A DNA stretch of 64,000 bases from Shewanella marina JCM 15074 (GCF_000614975.1 NZ_BALM01000025.1:1-64000), one strand, 5' to 3'. Counted from the first letter of the stretch, positions 37,080 through 47,927 are shown. Notes: generated by a model not told the origin, from the letters alone. Numbers and translations are program-made.

Positions 37080-37373
37080 ATGAACATTCGTCCATTACAT
37101 GACCGCGTTATCGTAAAACGTTTAGAAGTTGAATCAACATCAGCTGGTGGCATCGTGCTAACTGGCAGCGCTGCTGAGAAATCAAGCCGCGGTAAAATTC
37201 TAGCGGTAGGCAACGGTCGCATTTTAGAAAATGGCACAGTACAACCACTAGACGTTAAAGTGGGTGATGTTGTGATCTTCAACGAAGGTTATGGCGTTAA
37301 GAAAGAAAAGATCGATGGTGAAGAAGTTCTGATCCTATCAGAAGCTGACCTAATGGCTGTAGTAGCTGAATAA
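37080..37373 (+). CDS. groES: Co-chaperonin GroES
   Basis: The 97-residue protein is standard: [14 protein letters not shown], the mobile loop [19 protein letters not shown], and [14 protein letters not shown] at the end. It caps GroEL. AGGAG lies before the ATG and a sigma-32 promoter lies upstream. It is in operon with groEL. Confidence 0.98.
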   Translation: MNIRPLHDRVIVKRLEVESTSAGGIVLTGSAAEKSSRGKILAVGNGRILENGTVQPLDVKVGDVVIFNEGYGVKKEKIDGEEVLILSEADLMAVVAE

Positions 37374-37413
37374 TCGCATAGACGTCGATTCGCTACCCAG
37401 ATTTTCCAATTAA

Positions 37414-39084
<1,671 letters not shown>

Positions 39085-39118
39085 TTTTACTGGTTAAAAT
39101 CGTTTATAGCGGCGTTAC

Positions 39119-39158
39119 TTTGCTGCTCGTGTAGAAAAGCACTACACGTCGCAGCAAA
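39119..39158. other. Two-part inverted repeat after groEL
   Basis: The outer stem TTTGCTGC/GCAGCAAA and the inner stem CGTGTAG/CTACACG are interrupted by small bulges. It lacks a T run and lies upstream of the real terminator, so it may stabilise the 3' end of the mRNA. Confidence 0.5.
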
Positions 39159-39222
39159 AGGCCTTGCTCTAAAATGATTTTTCCTGCGTAAAATGCTGAT
39201 ACAGCTATTAACGCTATACCTG

Positions 39223-39249
39223 AAAGGGAGTCGAAAGACTCCCTTTTTT
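39223..39249 (+). terminator. Terminator of groESL
   Basis: The stem AAAGGGAGTC/GACTCCCTTT has a stable GAAA tetraloop and a T run. It marks the likely left boundary of the accessory island. Confidence 0.92.
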
Positions 39250-39350
39250 GTGGTTTGAAGGAAATTAGGGGATAGGAATTTGAGAGTATTTTGCGGGTAA
39301 TTGAATAATTGACGAAGTTTAAGATATTAATTGATCACTAGATGGGAAGT

Positions 39351-39720
39351 GGCGATATGCTGGTGGTCTTAGCTAGACTGATTAGGTCGAGACAACATAG
39401 ACGTACAAAACACAATAAACCTGCTTACAGATAAAGGCATCAAAGTCGTTTGCTTAGATTTACCTGTAGCAGACCTTTCAAGTGCTGAGAGTAAGCTGAT
39501 GCTGCAGATGTTCTCAGCCTTCGCTGAGTTCGAAAGAAATCGAATTAGAGTACGCACGAAAGAGGAGATTGAGCGCGCTAAAGTTCAAGGTAAAAAACTT
39601 GGCAGGCTAGAAGCTCATAAGACGATCATAGCGGTGCAAGCTAAAAAAGCTAGTGGTTTGTCACAGAGTAATATGGCGAAGGAGTTACAACTTAGTATTG
39701 CAACGGTTAAGGGGTATTAG
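39351..39720 (+). pseudogene. Remnant of a serine recombinase (resolvase/invertase)
   Basis: The intact part (from about 39394) encodes NIDVQNTINLLTDKGIKVVCLDLP, MLQMFSAFAEFERNRIRVRTKEEIERAK and a C-terminal HTH (SGLSQSNMAKELQLSIATVKGY). This is the second half of a small resolvase. Upstream, GDMLVV and then LD-stop-LGRD in a shifted frame match the usual LVV-x-KLDRLGRD segment. The Arg codon has become TGA at 39373 and bases are missing before it. The catalytic N terminus with the active Ser is gone. It is a decayed mobility gene at the island edge. Confidence 0.8.
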
Positions 39721-39912
39721 AATAAAGCAAATCCTAACCGTTAGATTAAGTCGTCTTTGTCTATGAAAATTTTTATAGTTAAGTGCCGATTTTATACATG
39801 AATAAGTAGCTACTATAAAAGTACTGTGAATCACGTAATGGGTTTTATGTTAATGATTTAAATTTGCTTTTATGATACAAGAATTAATATTTTGCATTAA
39901 AGAGCTAACTTA

Positions 39913-41337
39913 ATGAAAACTCTACAGACTGTGGTTCCTACACCAGAGCAAATGAAGCTAATGGTTTGGCCTAGACCGGGTACAAAAATAATTAGAGGTG
40001 CTGCAGGCAGTGGAAAGACAACTACATCAATTTTGATGATGAAGTTATCAATAGGTTGGTTGGTCGACCACTTTGCTCAAAATAATAATGAAAGTCCCAT
40101 CAAAATAAGAGTATTTACTTTCAATAGAACTTTAGCTGCTTATATTGAGGATTTAGTAAACCAAGAAGCAATTATTCCTTCAGACGTACAAAAAAAATTA
40201 GATGTGGAAGTTATAACTTTATCTAAATATATGTATAGACGTATGGATTATCGTCCAAATATATGGAATGCAAAAGTACAAGAAGAAAAAATAAAAGAAC
40301 TAGGTATGTCAATCTCCTTAACGGCTCAGTTTTTAGCCGATGAAGTAGAGTATTTACAGGGGCGTTTAGATGGGGATGATTTAGAGAGTTATATTGATAT
40401 GGAACGAACTGGTCGAGGAGGAAAGCCGCGTGTTGATAAGCAACTTAGGAGGCAAATTCTCGATGAAGTGGTGTATCCATATATTGAATCTAAAAAAGTT
40501 GCTGGTGCATTGGATTGGAATGACCTTGCTTTAATCTTTTCAAAAGAGAAGTTTGATGATATTAACATTGCGATTGTCGATGAGGCTCAAGATTTTTCAG
40601 CTAACCAACTAAAAGCTATAACAAAACAGTTAGCAGATGTTAATTTCACAACGATTGTATTAGATACGAATCAAAAAATATATAAGCGTGGTTTTACATG
40701 GAGAGAGGCTGGTATTGATATTAAAGAGACCTCTTATGCTCGATTAGAACGGAATTATAGGAATACTATTGAAATTGCAAAATTTGCAAGTAAATTGATA
40801 GAAAACTCGTTAATAACCATTGATGATGATGGTACTTTACCTAAATTGGATGAAATAAGAAGGAATGGTCCTAAACCAATAGTGATAGAAGGACGATTCA
40901 GAAGGCAGATGGAATATGTGTTTGAGTATTTGTCTAGCCATGTTGATTTATCAAATGAAAGCGTTGGCTTCCTTCATGCAAAAGGGGGGGGGTGGTTTGA
41001 TGAGCTTAAAAAGACGCTTACAAGAAAAGGCTTAGAGTTTGTAGAAATTACAGGTGAAAGCTATTGGCCCCCTGCTGATACCAACATTGCGCTATCTACG
41101 ATTCATTCAGCTAAAGGGTTGGAATTTGACTATGTGTTTATAGTGGGATTAGAGGATAGACATTTTTCTTTTGCTTCCGATGATAATGAAGATGTTGATT
41201 ATTCAACAGTAATAAAATTATTATCGATGGCTATCACTAGAGCGAAGGAAAACGTGATTATTAGTTATAACAATACAAGTAAACCGTCATTCTTAAAGCA
41301 CTTAGATGATAGTACTTATGAGATGGTGAGAGTATGA
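39913..41337 (+). CDS. UvrD/Rep-like superfamily 1 DNA helicase (island gene 1)
   Basis: The 474-residue protein has all core SF1 motifs: Walker A GAAGSGKT (29-36), Walker B IVDEAQDF (221-228), motif III VLDTNQKIY, motif IV LERNYRN, motif V STIHSAKGLEFDYVFIVGL and motif VI MAITRAKENVIIS. It is shorter than UvrD (about 720) and lacks obvious nuclease or accessory domains. It should move on single-stranded DNA using ATP. The stop overlaps the next start in an ATGA, so it is coupled to the DarT-like gene. A nine-base G run at 40984-40992 lies in frame within motif-poor sequence. The Shine-Dalgarno is weak. The gene is AT-rich compared with the groEL neighbourhood. Confidence 0.88.
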   Translation: MKTLQTVVPTPEQMKLMVWPRPGTKIIRGAAGSGKTTTSILMMKLSIGWLVDHFAQNNNESPIKIRVFTFNRTLAAYIEDLVNQEAIIPSDVQKKLDVEVITLSKYMYRRMDYRPNIWNAKVQEEKIKELGMSISLTAQFLADEVEYLQGRLDGDDLESYIDMERTGRGGKPRVDKQLRRQILDEVVYPYIESKKVAGALDWNDLALIFSKEKFDDINIAIVDEAQDFSANQLKAITKQLADVNFTTIVLDTNQKIYKRGFTWREAGIDIKETSYARLERNYRNTIEIAKFASKLIENSLITIDDDGTLPKLDEIRRNGPKPIVIEGRFRRQMEYVFEYLSSHVDLSNESVGFLHAKGGGWFDELKKTLTRKGLEFVEITGESYWPPADTNIALSTIHSAKGLEFDYVFIVGLEDRHFSFASDDNEDVDYSTVIKLLSMAITRAKENVIISYNNTSKPSFLKHLDDSTYEMVRV

Positions 41338-41966
41338 TAATAATTGACGAGGTTAATCAAAGAGATATCACTGAAGTTTTACACTTCACCACGAATAGTG
41401 GCTTTCTGGGGATGCTTGCTCAGTCCCAAGTATTACCAAATTCAAAGCTTCATAAGGAAGACACTCTAGCATTTATATTCAAACAAAATTCAGAATCTCG
41501 TAAAGAAAAAAATCCAAAGTGGCTCGACTACATTAACTTGTCGGTATCAAAGCTAAATTATGAATTTTTTGGGTACTCACAGTACATACACCGTGGCGTA
41601 GATATGTTTTGGGTTGTCCTTTCATTTTCTACTGAAATACTTGAACATGAAGGTGTTTTTTTTACTACAACAAACAATATTTATCCTTCTTGCAATCGTT
41701 CACAAGGCTATAAAGGATTTGTTGATATGTTTAACAATCCGATAGAGGGAAAATTTCAAGTTAAGTATTATCGAAGTGATGAACATTTACCTTCATGGAC
41801 TACTTGCGAACAGGCTGAGGTATTATACCCAGATGGTCTTTCATTTGAGTATCTTAAAAAGATCTATGTTCCTGATGAAGCTTCCAAGTCTTGTGTAAAG
41901 GCTCAGATGTCTTTGTATAATAAGTCTATAGAGACGCTTGTTGATCCAAGTGTATTTAAGAGGTAA
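41334..41966 (+). CDS. DarT-type (DUF4433) ADP-ribosyltransferase, putative toxin (island gene 2)
   Basis: The 210-residue protein fits the DarT/DUF4433 fold as I recall it: an N-terminal NAD-binding His in EVLHFTTNSGFLGMLAQSQVLP (His17), the strand YINLSVSKLNYEFFGYS, WVVLSFSTEIL, and FFTTTNN. The diagnostic LPSWTTCEQAEVLYP carries the likely catalytic Glu162. Characterised DarT enzymes ADP-ribosylate thymidine in single-stranded DNA and stall replication; here the target is inferred. It overlaps the helicase gene by four bases and the hydrolase gene by one, forming a tight operon. The catalytic Arg of DarT is not obvious: Lys73 or Arg87 may take its place. Confidence 0.75.
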   Translation: MIIIDEVNQRDITEVLHFTTNSGFLGMLAQSQVLPNSKLHKEDTLAFIFKQNSESRKEKNPKWLDYINLSVSKLNYEFFGYSQYIHRGVDMFWVVLSFSTEILEHEGVFFTTTNNIYPSCNRSQGYKGFVDMFNNPIEGKFQVKYYRSDEHLPSWTTCEQAEVLYPDGLSFEYLKKIYVPDEASKSCVKAQMSLYNKSIETLVDPSVFKR

Positions 41967-43630
41967 TGGTTGAGAATATGATTAAATTAAAAGAAATAAA
42001 TACTGTTAACTCTGCTCTATGGGCTGCATACGGTGATGCCTTAGGCTTTATTACAGAGTTGGCCGACTCAAGGATGGTTAGTAAAAGGACTGGTGCTGTA
42101 ACAGTTGTTGAACTGGTGGAGTGGAAACGAAAAATAGGTGGTACATACGGACCATCAGTTTCCATGCCGGTTGGTACATATTCTGACGATACTCAATTAC
42201 GCCTTGCGACCTCTCGGTCTATCAATTGTGACGGCTACTTTAGTATTAATGCATTTTCAAAGATTGAGCTACCAATATGGTCAGCATATGCTCTTGGAGC
42301 TGGGATTGGGTCAAAAATAGCAGCCTCATCTTTAGCGAAAAAAAATGTAGCTTGGTATAACAATTTTTATCAAGGTAAGTCATTATACATTCACTCTGGT
42401 GGTAATGGGGCTGTAATTAGAATCCAGCCTCACGTTTGGGCATGCCGAACACCTGAAAACCCAGAGTCATTTTTAAGTGATATAATAAAAAATTCGCTTA
42501 CCACTCACGGTCACCCTAGGGCTATTGCAGGAGCTGTTTTTCACGCGCTTTCGTTAGCATATACGATGACGATGAACAGAGTACCTAATATAAATGATGC
42601 AAAGGTTTTCAATCAGTGGACTCGAGAAATTCCAAGAATTATTAGACAAGAAATTAATTTAAGCACTGCTTGGGTTCCAACATTTGAAGGTCAATTTGGT
42701 AAGAGTCTTGAAGAAGCATACGAAGATGTACACTATGAAATATCAGAATTGATTGATTCTGTTTCTAACTGGAATAACAGTAAAGATAAATCTTATAAAA
42801 GCTTAGTTGATATATTAGATTTGAAAAATGTTCAAATTAGAGGTAGTGGAACTTTAACTGCTATTGCTGCAACTGCTGCTGCCTCAATAGAAGAAGATTT
42901 AACCACCTTGTTAGTCTCAATAGTGAACGTTTTAGGTACGGATACAGACTCTATTGCAACTATGGTTGGAGCAATCCGTGGTATTGTTGACGATTCAGTC
43001 CCACCGCAAGATGTTCAGGATCAATTATATATTATTAATGATGCGCAAAGGCTTTATAGAATATCTATTAATAATGAATCTAATAATTACAAATACCCAG
43101 ACATAATGCATTGGAAAGTAGCATCTTCGACATTAGACTATGTAGTCAACTGTGAAGGTCAGTTAGTATTCCCTCCTTTCGGTGTAGTTATTGAGCAATC
43201 AGAACCATTTAGTAGTAATAACACTGAGTCGTATAATTACTGCTACCAATGGGTATCTTCGAGTATTGGACAATCTTTTTTAGTTAAAAAAAGAAATAGA
43301 GAAGCTATTAAGTCTGTTGAGATGCATCAATCGATAAGTGTGGTTCAACCTAAAGCAAAAGAGAAAAAAACTATTCCCCAATTAGAAATAGACTTATCGG
43401 TAAATAAAGGCGCACAAGATTTAACAGAACAAACTAATCAGCGTATTTTAGATATTGATTCCTTGACCGCTGATGCTATTGCTGGGAATTTTGATCCGAA
43501 AATGATTGGGTTACATTTGATTGATATCTCGCATTCGGATTTAGGGGTTAATGGTGCGGTTGCTTATTCTGCAATCATATCAAAGGCTATTTCTGCTAGG
43601 CAAAAGAGAACAAAAAAGCAATATCAATAA
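41966..43630 (+). CDS. ADP-ribosylglycohydrolase (ARH/DraG fold) with C-terminal extension, putative antitoxin (island gene 3)
   Basis: The 554-residue protein shows the ARH metal-site motifs in order: GDALG (23-27), YSDDTQ (72-77), GGNGAVIRIQPHVW (145-158), THGHPRAIAGA (180-190) and LGTDTDSIATMVGAIRG (323-339). ARH enzymes remove ADP-ribose using two Mg ions. About 180 residues beyond the fold have no recognisable domain and are polar and Lys-rich. The start ATG at 41966 overlaps the DarT stop (TAATG); ATG 41978 is an alternative. The position next to a DarT-type transferase suggests it reverses the modification, the role played by the macrodomain DarG in known DarTG systems. Confidence 0.85.
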   Translation: MVENMIKLKEINTVNSALWAAYGDALGFITELADSRMVSKRTGAVTVVELVEWKRKIGGTYGPSVSMPVGTYSDDTQLRLATSRSINCDGYFSINAFSKIELPIWSAYALGAGIGSKIAASSLAKKNVAWYNNFYQGKSLYIHSGGNGAVIRIQPHVWACRTPENPESFLSDIIKNSLTTHGHPRAIAGAVFHALSLAYTMTMNRVPNINDAKVFNQWTREIPRIIRQEINLSTAWVPTFEGQFGKSLEEAYEDVHYEISELIDSVSNWNNSKDKSYKSLVDILDLKNVQIRGSGTLTAIAATAAASIEEDLTTLLVSIVNVLGTDTDSIATMVGAIRGIVDDSVPPQDVQDQLYIINDAQRLYRISINNESNNYKYPDIMHWKVASSTLDYVVNCEGQLVFPPFGVVIEQSEPFSSNNTESYNYCYQWVSSSIGQSFLVKKRNREAIKSVEMHQSISVVQPKAKEKKTIPQLEIDLSVNKGAQDLTEQTNQRILDIDSLTADAIAGNFDPKMIGLHLIDISHSDLGVNGAVAYSAIISKAISARQKRTKKQYQ

Positions 43631-43776
43631 ATATTGGCAAGTTAGAGGTATCGTGAACAATGACTTTACATTGTGATTATTGTCTTAACGAATGGACTAA
43701 TTCGAGCCACCCATAATAGTGGTTATATTTTGGTCTTGAACTAGACTTATTGAATTGGGATTTTGGGAGGCATGTG

Positions 43777-44751
43777 ATGGCGATACCAAGAGAGCGGTTA
43801 GTGAGTCTAGAAGATACGTCTTATTATCATTGCGTGAGTCGTTGTGTTCGTAAGGCCTATTTGTGCGGTGTTGATAGCTATACGGGGCAGTCTTATGAAC
43901 ATAGACGTGATTGGATAGAAGAAAGGTTATTGCAATTAGCACAGGTATTTAGCATCGACATTTGTGCTTATGCTGTGATGAGTAATCATTTGCATGTGGT
44001 GTTAAAGGTTGATGTTGAACGAGTACAAGCATGGTCTGATGAAGACGTGATAGTGCAGTGGCAAAAACTGTTTAAAGGGACTTTGTTGACCCAGAAGCTA
44101 TTAAAAGGCGACAAGATTGAAGTTCATGAACTTGAAACCTTAAATAAAACTATCGCTGAATACCGTAAACGATTAATCGATATCAGTTGGTTTATGCGCA
44201 GTCTTAATGAGCCTATTGCTCGTAAAGCCAACAAAGAAGATAAATGTACAGGTAGATTTTGGGAGGGGCGATTTAAATCTCAAGCCCTGCTTGATGAAGC
44301 TGCAATACTTGCTTGTATGGCATACGTGGATTTGAATCCTGTTCGAGCGCAGATTGCCAAAACACCAGAAACCTCAGATTACACCAGTATTAAACGCCGC
44401 ATCAAAGCTGCCATTAAAGGCGAACAACCATCAGAACTATTACCCTTTATTGGTAATGAACATACCAATATGCCCAATGGCTTAATGTTTTCGGTACAAG
44501 ACTATCTACAATTGGTCGATGACACGGGCAGACAACTACGTGATGATAAATGTGGTGCAATTGCTACAAGTACCCTTGATATTCTTTCAAGGCTCAATAT
44601 TCCGTTAGAAAATTGGCTTAAAATCACCTCTGAATTTCACGACTTGTTTAAAGGTGCTGTAGGTACGCTACAAGAGCTGACTCAGTATTGTGAACATCTA
44701 GAAAAACGACGACGGCATGGTGCGCAAATGTGCCAGCAGATGTTGGGATAG
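43777..44751 (+). CDS. REP-associated (RAYT) Y1 transposase-like HUH protein
   Basis: This 324-residue protein has the HUH motif in AVMSNHLHVVLKV. It also has the RAYT-typical segments SRCVRKAYLCG, RFWEGRFKSQALLDEAAILACMAYVDLNPVRA and YTSIKRRIKAA. These enzymes nick single-stranded DNA at REP-like hairpins and are usually single-copy and domesticated. The ATG at 43777 has GGGAGG six bases upstream, so it is preferred over the longer ORF. I see no clear REP array nearby. Confidence 0.87.
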   Translation: MAIPRERLVSLEDTSYYHCVSRCVRKAYLCGVDSYTGQSYEHRRDWIEERLLQLAQVFSIDICAYAVMSNHLHVVLKVDVERVQAWSDEDVIVQWQKLFKGTLLTQKLLKGDKIEVHELETLNKTIAEYRKRLIDISWFMRSLNEPIARKANKEDKCTGRFWEGRFKSQALLDEAAILACMAYVDLNPVRAQIAKTPETSDYTSIKRRIKAAIKGEQPSELLPFIGNEHTNMPNGLMFSVQDYLQLVDDTGRQLRDDKCGAIATSTLDILSRLNIPLENWLKITSEFHDLFKGAVGTLQELTQYCEHLEKRRRHGAQMCQQMLG

Positions 44752-45051
44752 CCATTTAATTTCTATACTTAATACCATTATATTTATCGAATTAAAGATT
44801 CGAGATTTAGGCTGTGTATAAATTATTTCATGGTCTGTAAATCCGACAAATACTTCACTTTATGATGGTGGGTGAGTAAAAAAATAATTGTTCAGTGCCG
44901 CATGAATAGAAATATTTATTAAATCACTTTAGCTGAATTAACTAGATTTAAAATGGGTGGCTTAATAAAAGAAAGTGGCTATTGATGTGATAAATCAAGG
45001 TCGATAAACAGTGCCAATGAACTCACTGACACTGTCTTTTACTGGGGATTT
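44752..45051. other. Intergenic region after the RAYT gene
   Basis: These 300 AT-rich bases have no ORF that I can support. They probably include the right end of the island. I see no direct repeat matching the left boundary. Confidence 0.35.
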
Positions 45052-45321
45052 TTACTCGGTAAATGCAGCTTGAGCCTTTTCTAATTCTTGCTCATTTTTA
45101 AGCGTCATCTTTTGTTCAGATTTGTTCTTTGCTTCTTGCTGAAGCTCAGCTTGTCTTACTTTAAAGTCGTGTTTTTCTGGTTTAGTCAGAAATTTAAAGG
45201 CTTTATTATTGGCAAGCGCGTAGGCGACAACGTCTTCGCCTTTTACTCTGCGCTCATCGACTCGTTGTGAAAAGCGTTCATTATCACGGGCTTTACGTTC
45301 TTCTGCGTTTAATCTACTCAT
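45052..45321 (-). CDS. Small highly charged hypothetical protein
   Basis: The 89-residue protein begins MSRLNAEERKARDNERFSQR and is rich in Lys, Glu, Arg and Gln, with predicted long helices. GAGGA precedes the ATG by nine bases, which supports it as a real gene. No domain is recognised. Confidence 0.6.
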   Translation of the reverse strand: MSRLNAEERKARDNERFSQRVDERRVKGEDVVAYALANNKAFKFLTKPEKHDFKVRQAELQQEAKNKSEQKMTLKNEQELEKAQAAFTE

Positions 45322-45515
45322 ATTTTTATATCCTCATTAGTTATTTGCGGTAGGAGTGGCTACCTTCAGTCAAACAAATGAGAGTGGTACACATTTATAA
45401 AGCTGATGCGTTATATTAGCATAATCTGGCTGACAGCCTTATGGTATCTATCTTTATTCAGCGTTAGAGCTTGTGGCTATATGAAGGTGTTGATTATTGA
45501 TTAACGTTTGGAGGC

Positions 45516-45950
45516 ATGACTTTGATTGCATATAGCGGTAACTGTGAATGTGGTAATAGTCGGGTGACTGTTTATCTTCCTCAAACCTTGGACAAATATC
45601 ACCCGCGAGCATGTGATTGCAATTTTTGTGTACCGAGACAACTGAGTTATCTTTCAGATCCTGATGGGATGCTTGAAATTGAAGGCCTGCAGCCTTTTAA
45701 GTTACAACGGCAGGGCTCTAATAAAGCCGTATTTGTGACTTGTCATGAATGTGACACGGTTATTGCGGTCACGTTTAAGCGAGCAAATGAGCTTAAAGGC
45801 GCACTAAATTCACATTTGTTATCGGATGCTGCGCTCTTACAACCGGCTATCTCTGTTTCACCTAAGCAGCTCAGCGCTAGTGATAAAGTCAGCCGCTGGC
45901 AAGCGCTTTGGCTTGCGACTTCTATTAATGGCAAAGTTAAGCGGCAATAA
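45516..45950 (+). CDS. GFA/CENP-V-like zinc-binding protein
   Basis: The 144-residue protein has the paired Cys motifs of the glutathione-dependent formaldehyde-activating enzyme fold: GNCECGNSRV, RACDCNFCVPR and TCHECDTVIAV. The family binds zinc, but most members are functionally uncharacterised. GGAGG is too close to ATG 45516, so TTG 45522 is a plausible alternative start. It overlaps the convergent gene by 14 bases at the 3' end. Confidence 0.75.
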   Translation: MTLIAYSGNCECGNSRVTVYLPQTLDKYHPRACDCNFCVPRQLSYLSDPDGMLEIEGLQPFKLQRQGSNKAVFVTCHECDTVIAVTFKRANELKGALNSHLLSDAALLQPAISVSPKQLSASDKVSRWQALWLATSINGKVKRQ

Positions 45951-47474
45951 AATTACCATGAAATCCTAATGGCAGATGATAGGGCAGCCAAGCTCTAGCG
46001 ATGGGGCCGGCGCTAATATCATGTTTGCTGAATATATTTAGACAGGTTCTTTTACTGGGGACGTGCAGCGCCGTACCGATTAAATAACCTTGGTCTTCGT
46101 TATGGTTTGGACTTATCGGAATATGTTCTTCCACTAAATAATCTGCCCCATAATCAAACCTATCTTCTTTACCTGTATCGAGATTACGCGCAACAACACT
46201 ATCGCTCCACACGCTATTGGTGGTGTTGGATGTATAGAATAACAGGTGGTTTTGCTGGCCGATTAAGTGGTGGCATACCCGCGGGAATTCACTGCTGTCA
46301 GTAAAGTTGTGTTGGCTCACTTTACCTTGTTTATGTAAGGTAAACAGATGTGTGTTTGCATCACTATATTGTTCAAAGGTTTTGCCTTGCATCACGTCGG
46401 ATAACTGAGTCATTACAGCAAAATCTTGATAAAGACTGGCATCAAAGTGAATATCACCTTGGTTATCTTCCCATGCGTTACCAAAGTGGAAAACCATCCC
46501 CGGCGGAAGTTCATAAGTGCGGCTCAAGGTGAGCGTATTTTTATCGATGACTAATGCTTGCATGGGAAGCTTTGGGTCGAAATAGATCCCGTTAAATAAA
46601 CCTGCAATCGTCATGTCCCGTTTTAGGGACGGCAAAACCAGAATGATATGACGTGCTGTGATTAAGAAGTCGTGCAGCACACCGCTAAAATTGCTCTTTA
46701 CTATATTGACCTGTTTGGCGCGGCCATTTGCCGTGAGGTGGTACAGTACAATATCACCGGAGGGATGCAGTCCAAAATTCCAAATATCGCCGTTAGCCTC
46801 TATTCTTGGATGGGCTGAAAAAGGTAATCCTTTAAGTTGGTTGTCGTAATGGCTGTTTTCTCCTAAATTGACCAAGCGATTAAACGACAAATCATCACTA
46901 TTAATGGCTGTGGCGGAGCTCCTTCCCAAAGCGCCCACAGCTCGTTATTCACTTTAATGATATTGGTGTTGGCAACGTTAACTTGGTCGGCATTGGTTAC
47001 GGCTAAACTATTTGGTATTTGTGTGGCGGGGCCTGAAAATAAAAATTGCTGTGCGAGCGCTTCTTGCTGAAATTTAGGTGTCGCCACAAATTTACCCTCA
47101 TGGCTGACTTTGCCGTCTTGAATGATAAACCGCTGCAACATGCCGTCACCTTCAAATAGATGTTGGTAACGTATTTCACCGCGGTCATGGCATGCGGGGC
47201 CATTACGCATAAACCAACCGTTTAATGCTTTAGGAATATCTCCTTCTACGGTAAGGGCTACTTTATTGAAGTTAGACTGTGCGCTTTGAAAACCAATTAA
47301 GTTTGGATTGTGTTTTACCGCTTGGGTAAATTGTTGTTTAGCGTTAAAGACTTTAGTGTCAGATGGCACTAACACATTCGCCGATAAGTGGCTCGTACTC
47401 GCCCCGCCCACTAAACCAAGCGCGGTTAGCGCTTTAATAAATTGACGTCGCTCATATCCATTATTGTTTAGCAT
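45937..47474 (-). pseudogene. Carotenoid oxygenase (retinal pigment epithelial membrane family), frameshifted
   Basis: The rejoined product is about 512 residues. It begins with a twin-arginine-like signal (ERRQFIKALTALGLVGGA). The family pattern includes GWFMRNGPACHDRG, HLFEGDGMLQRF and NTNIIKVNNELWALWEG before the break, and later VLHDFLITARHIILVLP, VFHFGNAWED and PLGFHGNFIAA. The conserved His residues bind the catalytic Fe(II). One lost base near 46918 separates the frames. The enzyme cleaves carotenoid or related polyene double bonds; the substrate is unknown. A DUF2141 gene lies just upstream and is probably cotranscribed. Confidence 0.83.
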
Positions 47475-47483
47475 GACAGCCCC

Positions 47484-47927
47484 TTAATAAATGACGTGAG
47501 ATTGGTTTTGTACGATTGCTTGGTCTGCTGCTAATGTAAATTTAATCGCTTGATAGCTCACTGGCCCATAATTGGGTTTGGCATTATTTGAGAACCCATA
47601 GCCCTCAGTTGGCATACCCATTAAGTTAGTTTCCAACTTACCATTATTATTTTCATCGTGGAAATAGCGGATTGCATACTCACCCGCAGTGAGGTTAGGA
47701 AAAGTAAATTGCGCACTACTTGCTGTGACTTTTTGCATTGTAGAGTTTTCAGCTATGCCTGCAGTAAAGTTCTGCTCACCTTTAAATAGTTGAATATAAA
47801 TGGTCCCTTGTTGCGGTGAAATGGCATTAATTTGAAAGTCGATTTGTGCAGCGTGAGTTGATGTGGTTATGATAGTTGTTAATAGAAAAGAAGTGATTTG
47901 AACATACTTTTTAATATCGGCAGCCAT
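47484..47927 (-). CDS. DUF2141 exported protein
   Basis: This 147-residue protein has an N-terminal signal segment followed by a beta-sandwich domain. It carries the DUF2141 hallmark FHDENNNGKLETNLMGMPTEG and YGFSNNAKP. The domain looks like a calcium-binding fold, but the function is unknown. It is nine bases upstream of the carotenoid oxygenase gene in the same direction, suggesting an operon for envelope or pigment metabolism. Confidence 0.85.
   Translation of the reverse strand: MAADIKKYVQITSFLLTTIITTSTHAAQIDFQINAISPQQGTIYIQLFKGEQNFTAGIAENSTMQKVTASSAQFTFPNLTAGEYAIRYFHDENNNGKLETNLMGMPTEGYGFSNNAKPNYGPVSYQAIKFTLAADQAIVQNQSHVIY

Noticed and set aside
39351..39720. Functional resolvase starting at ATG 39499
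   Set aside because: The remaining ORF lacks the catalytic domain with the active serine. The upstream sequence shows a stop and missing bases inside a conserved motif.
43657..43674. ACAATG/CATTGT inverted repeat before the RAYT gene as a REP element
   Set aside because: It is a single 6-bp stem with no second copy visible nearby and no REP-like head sequence.
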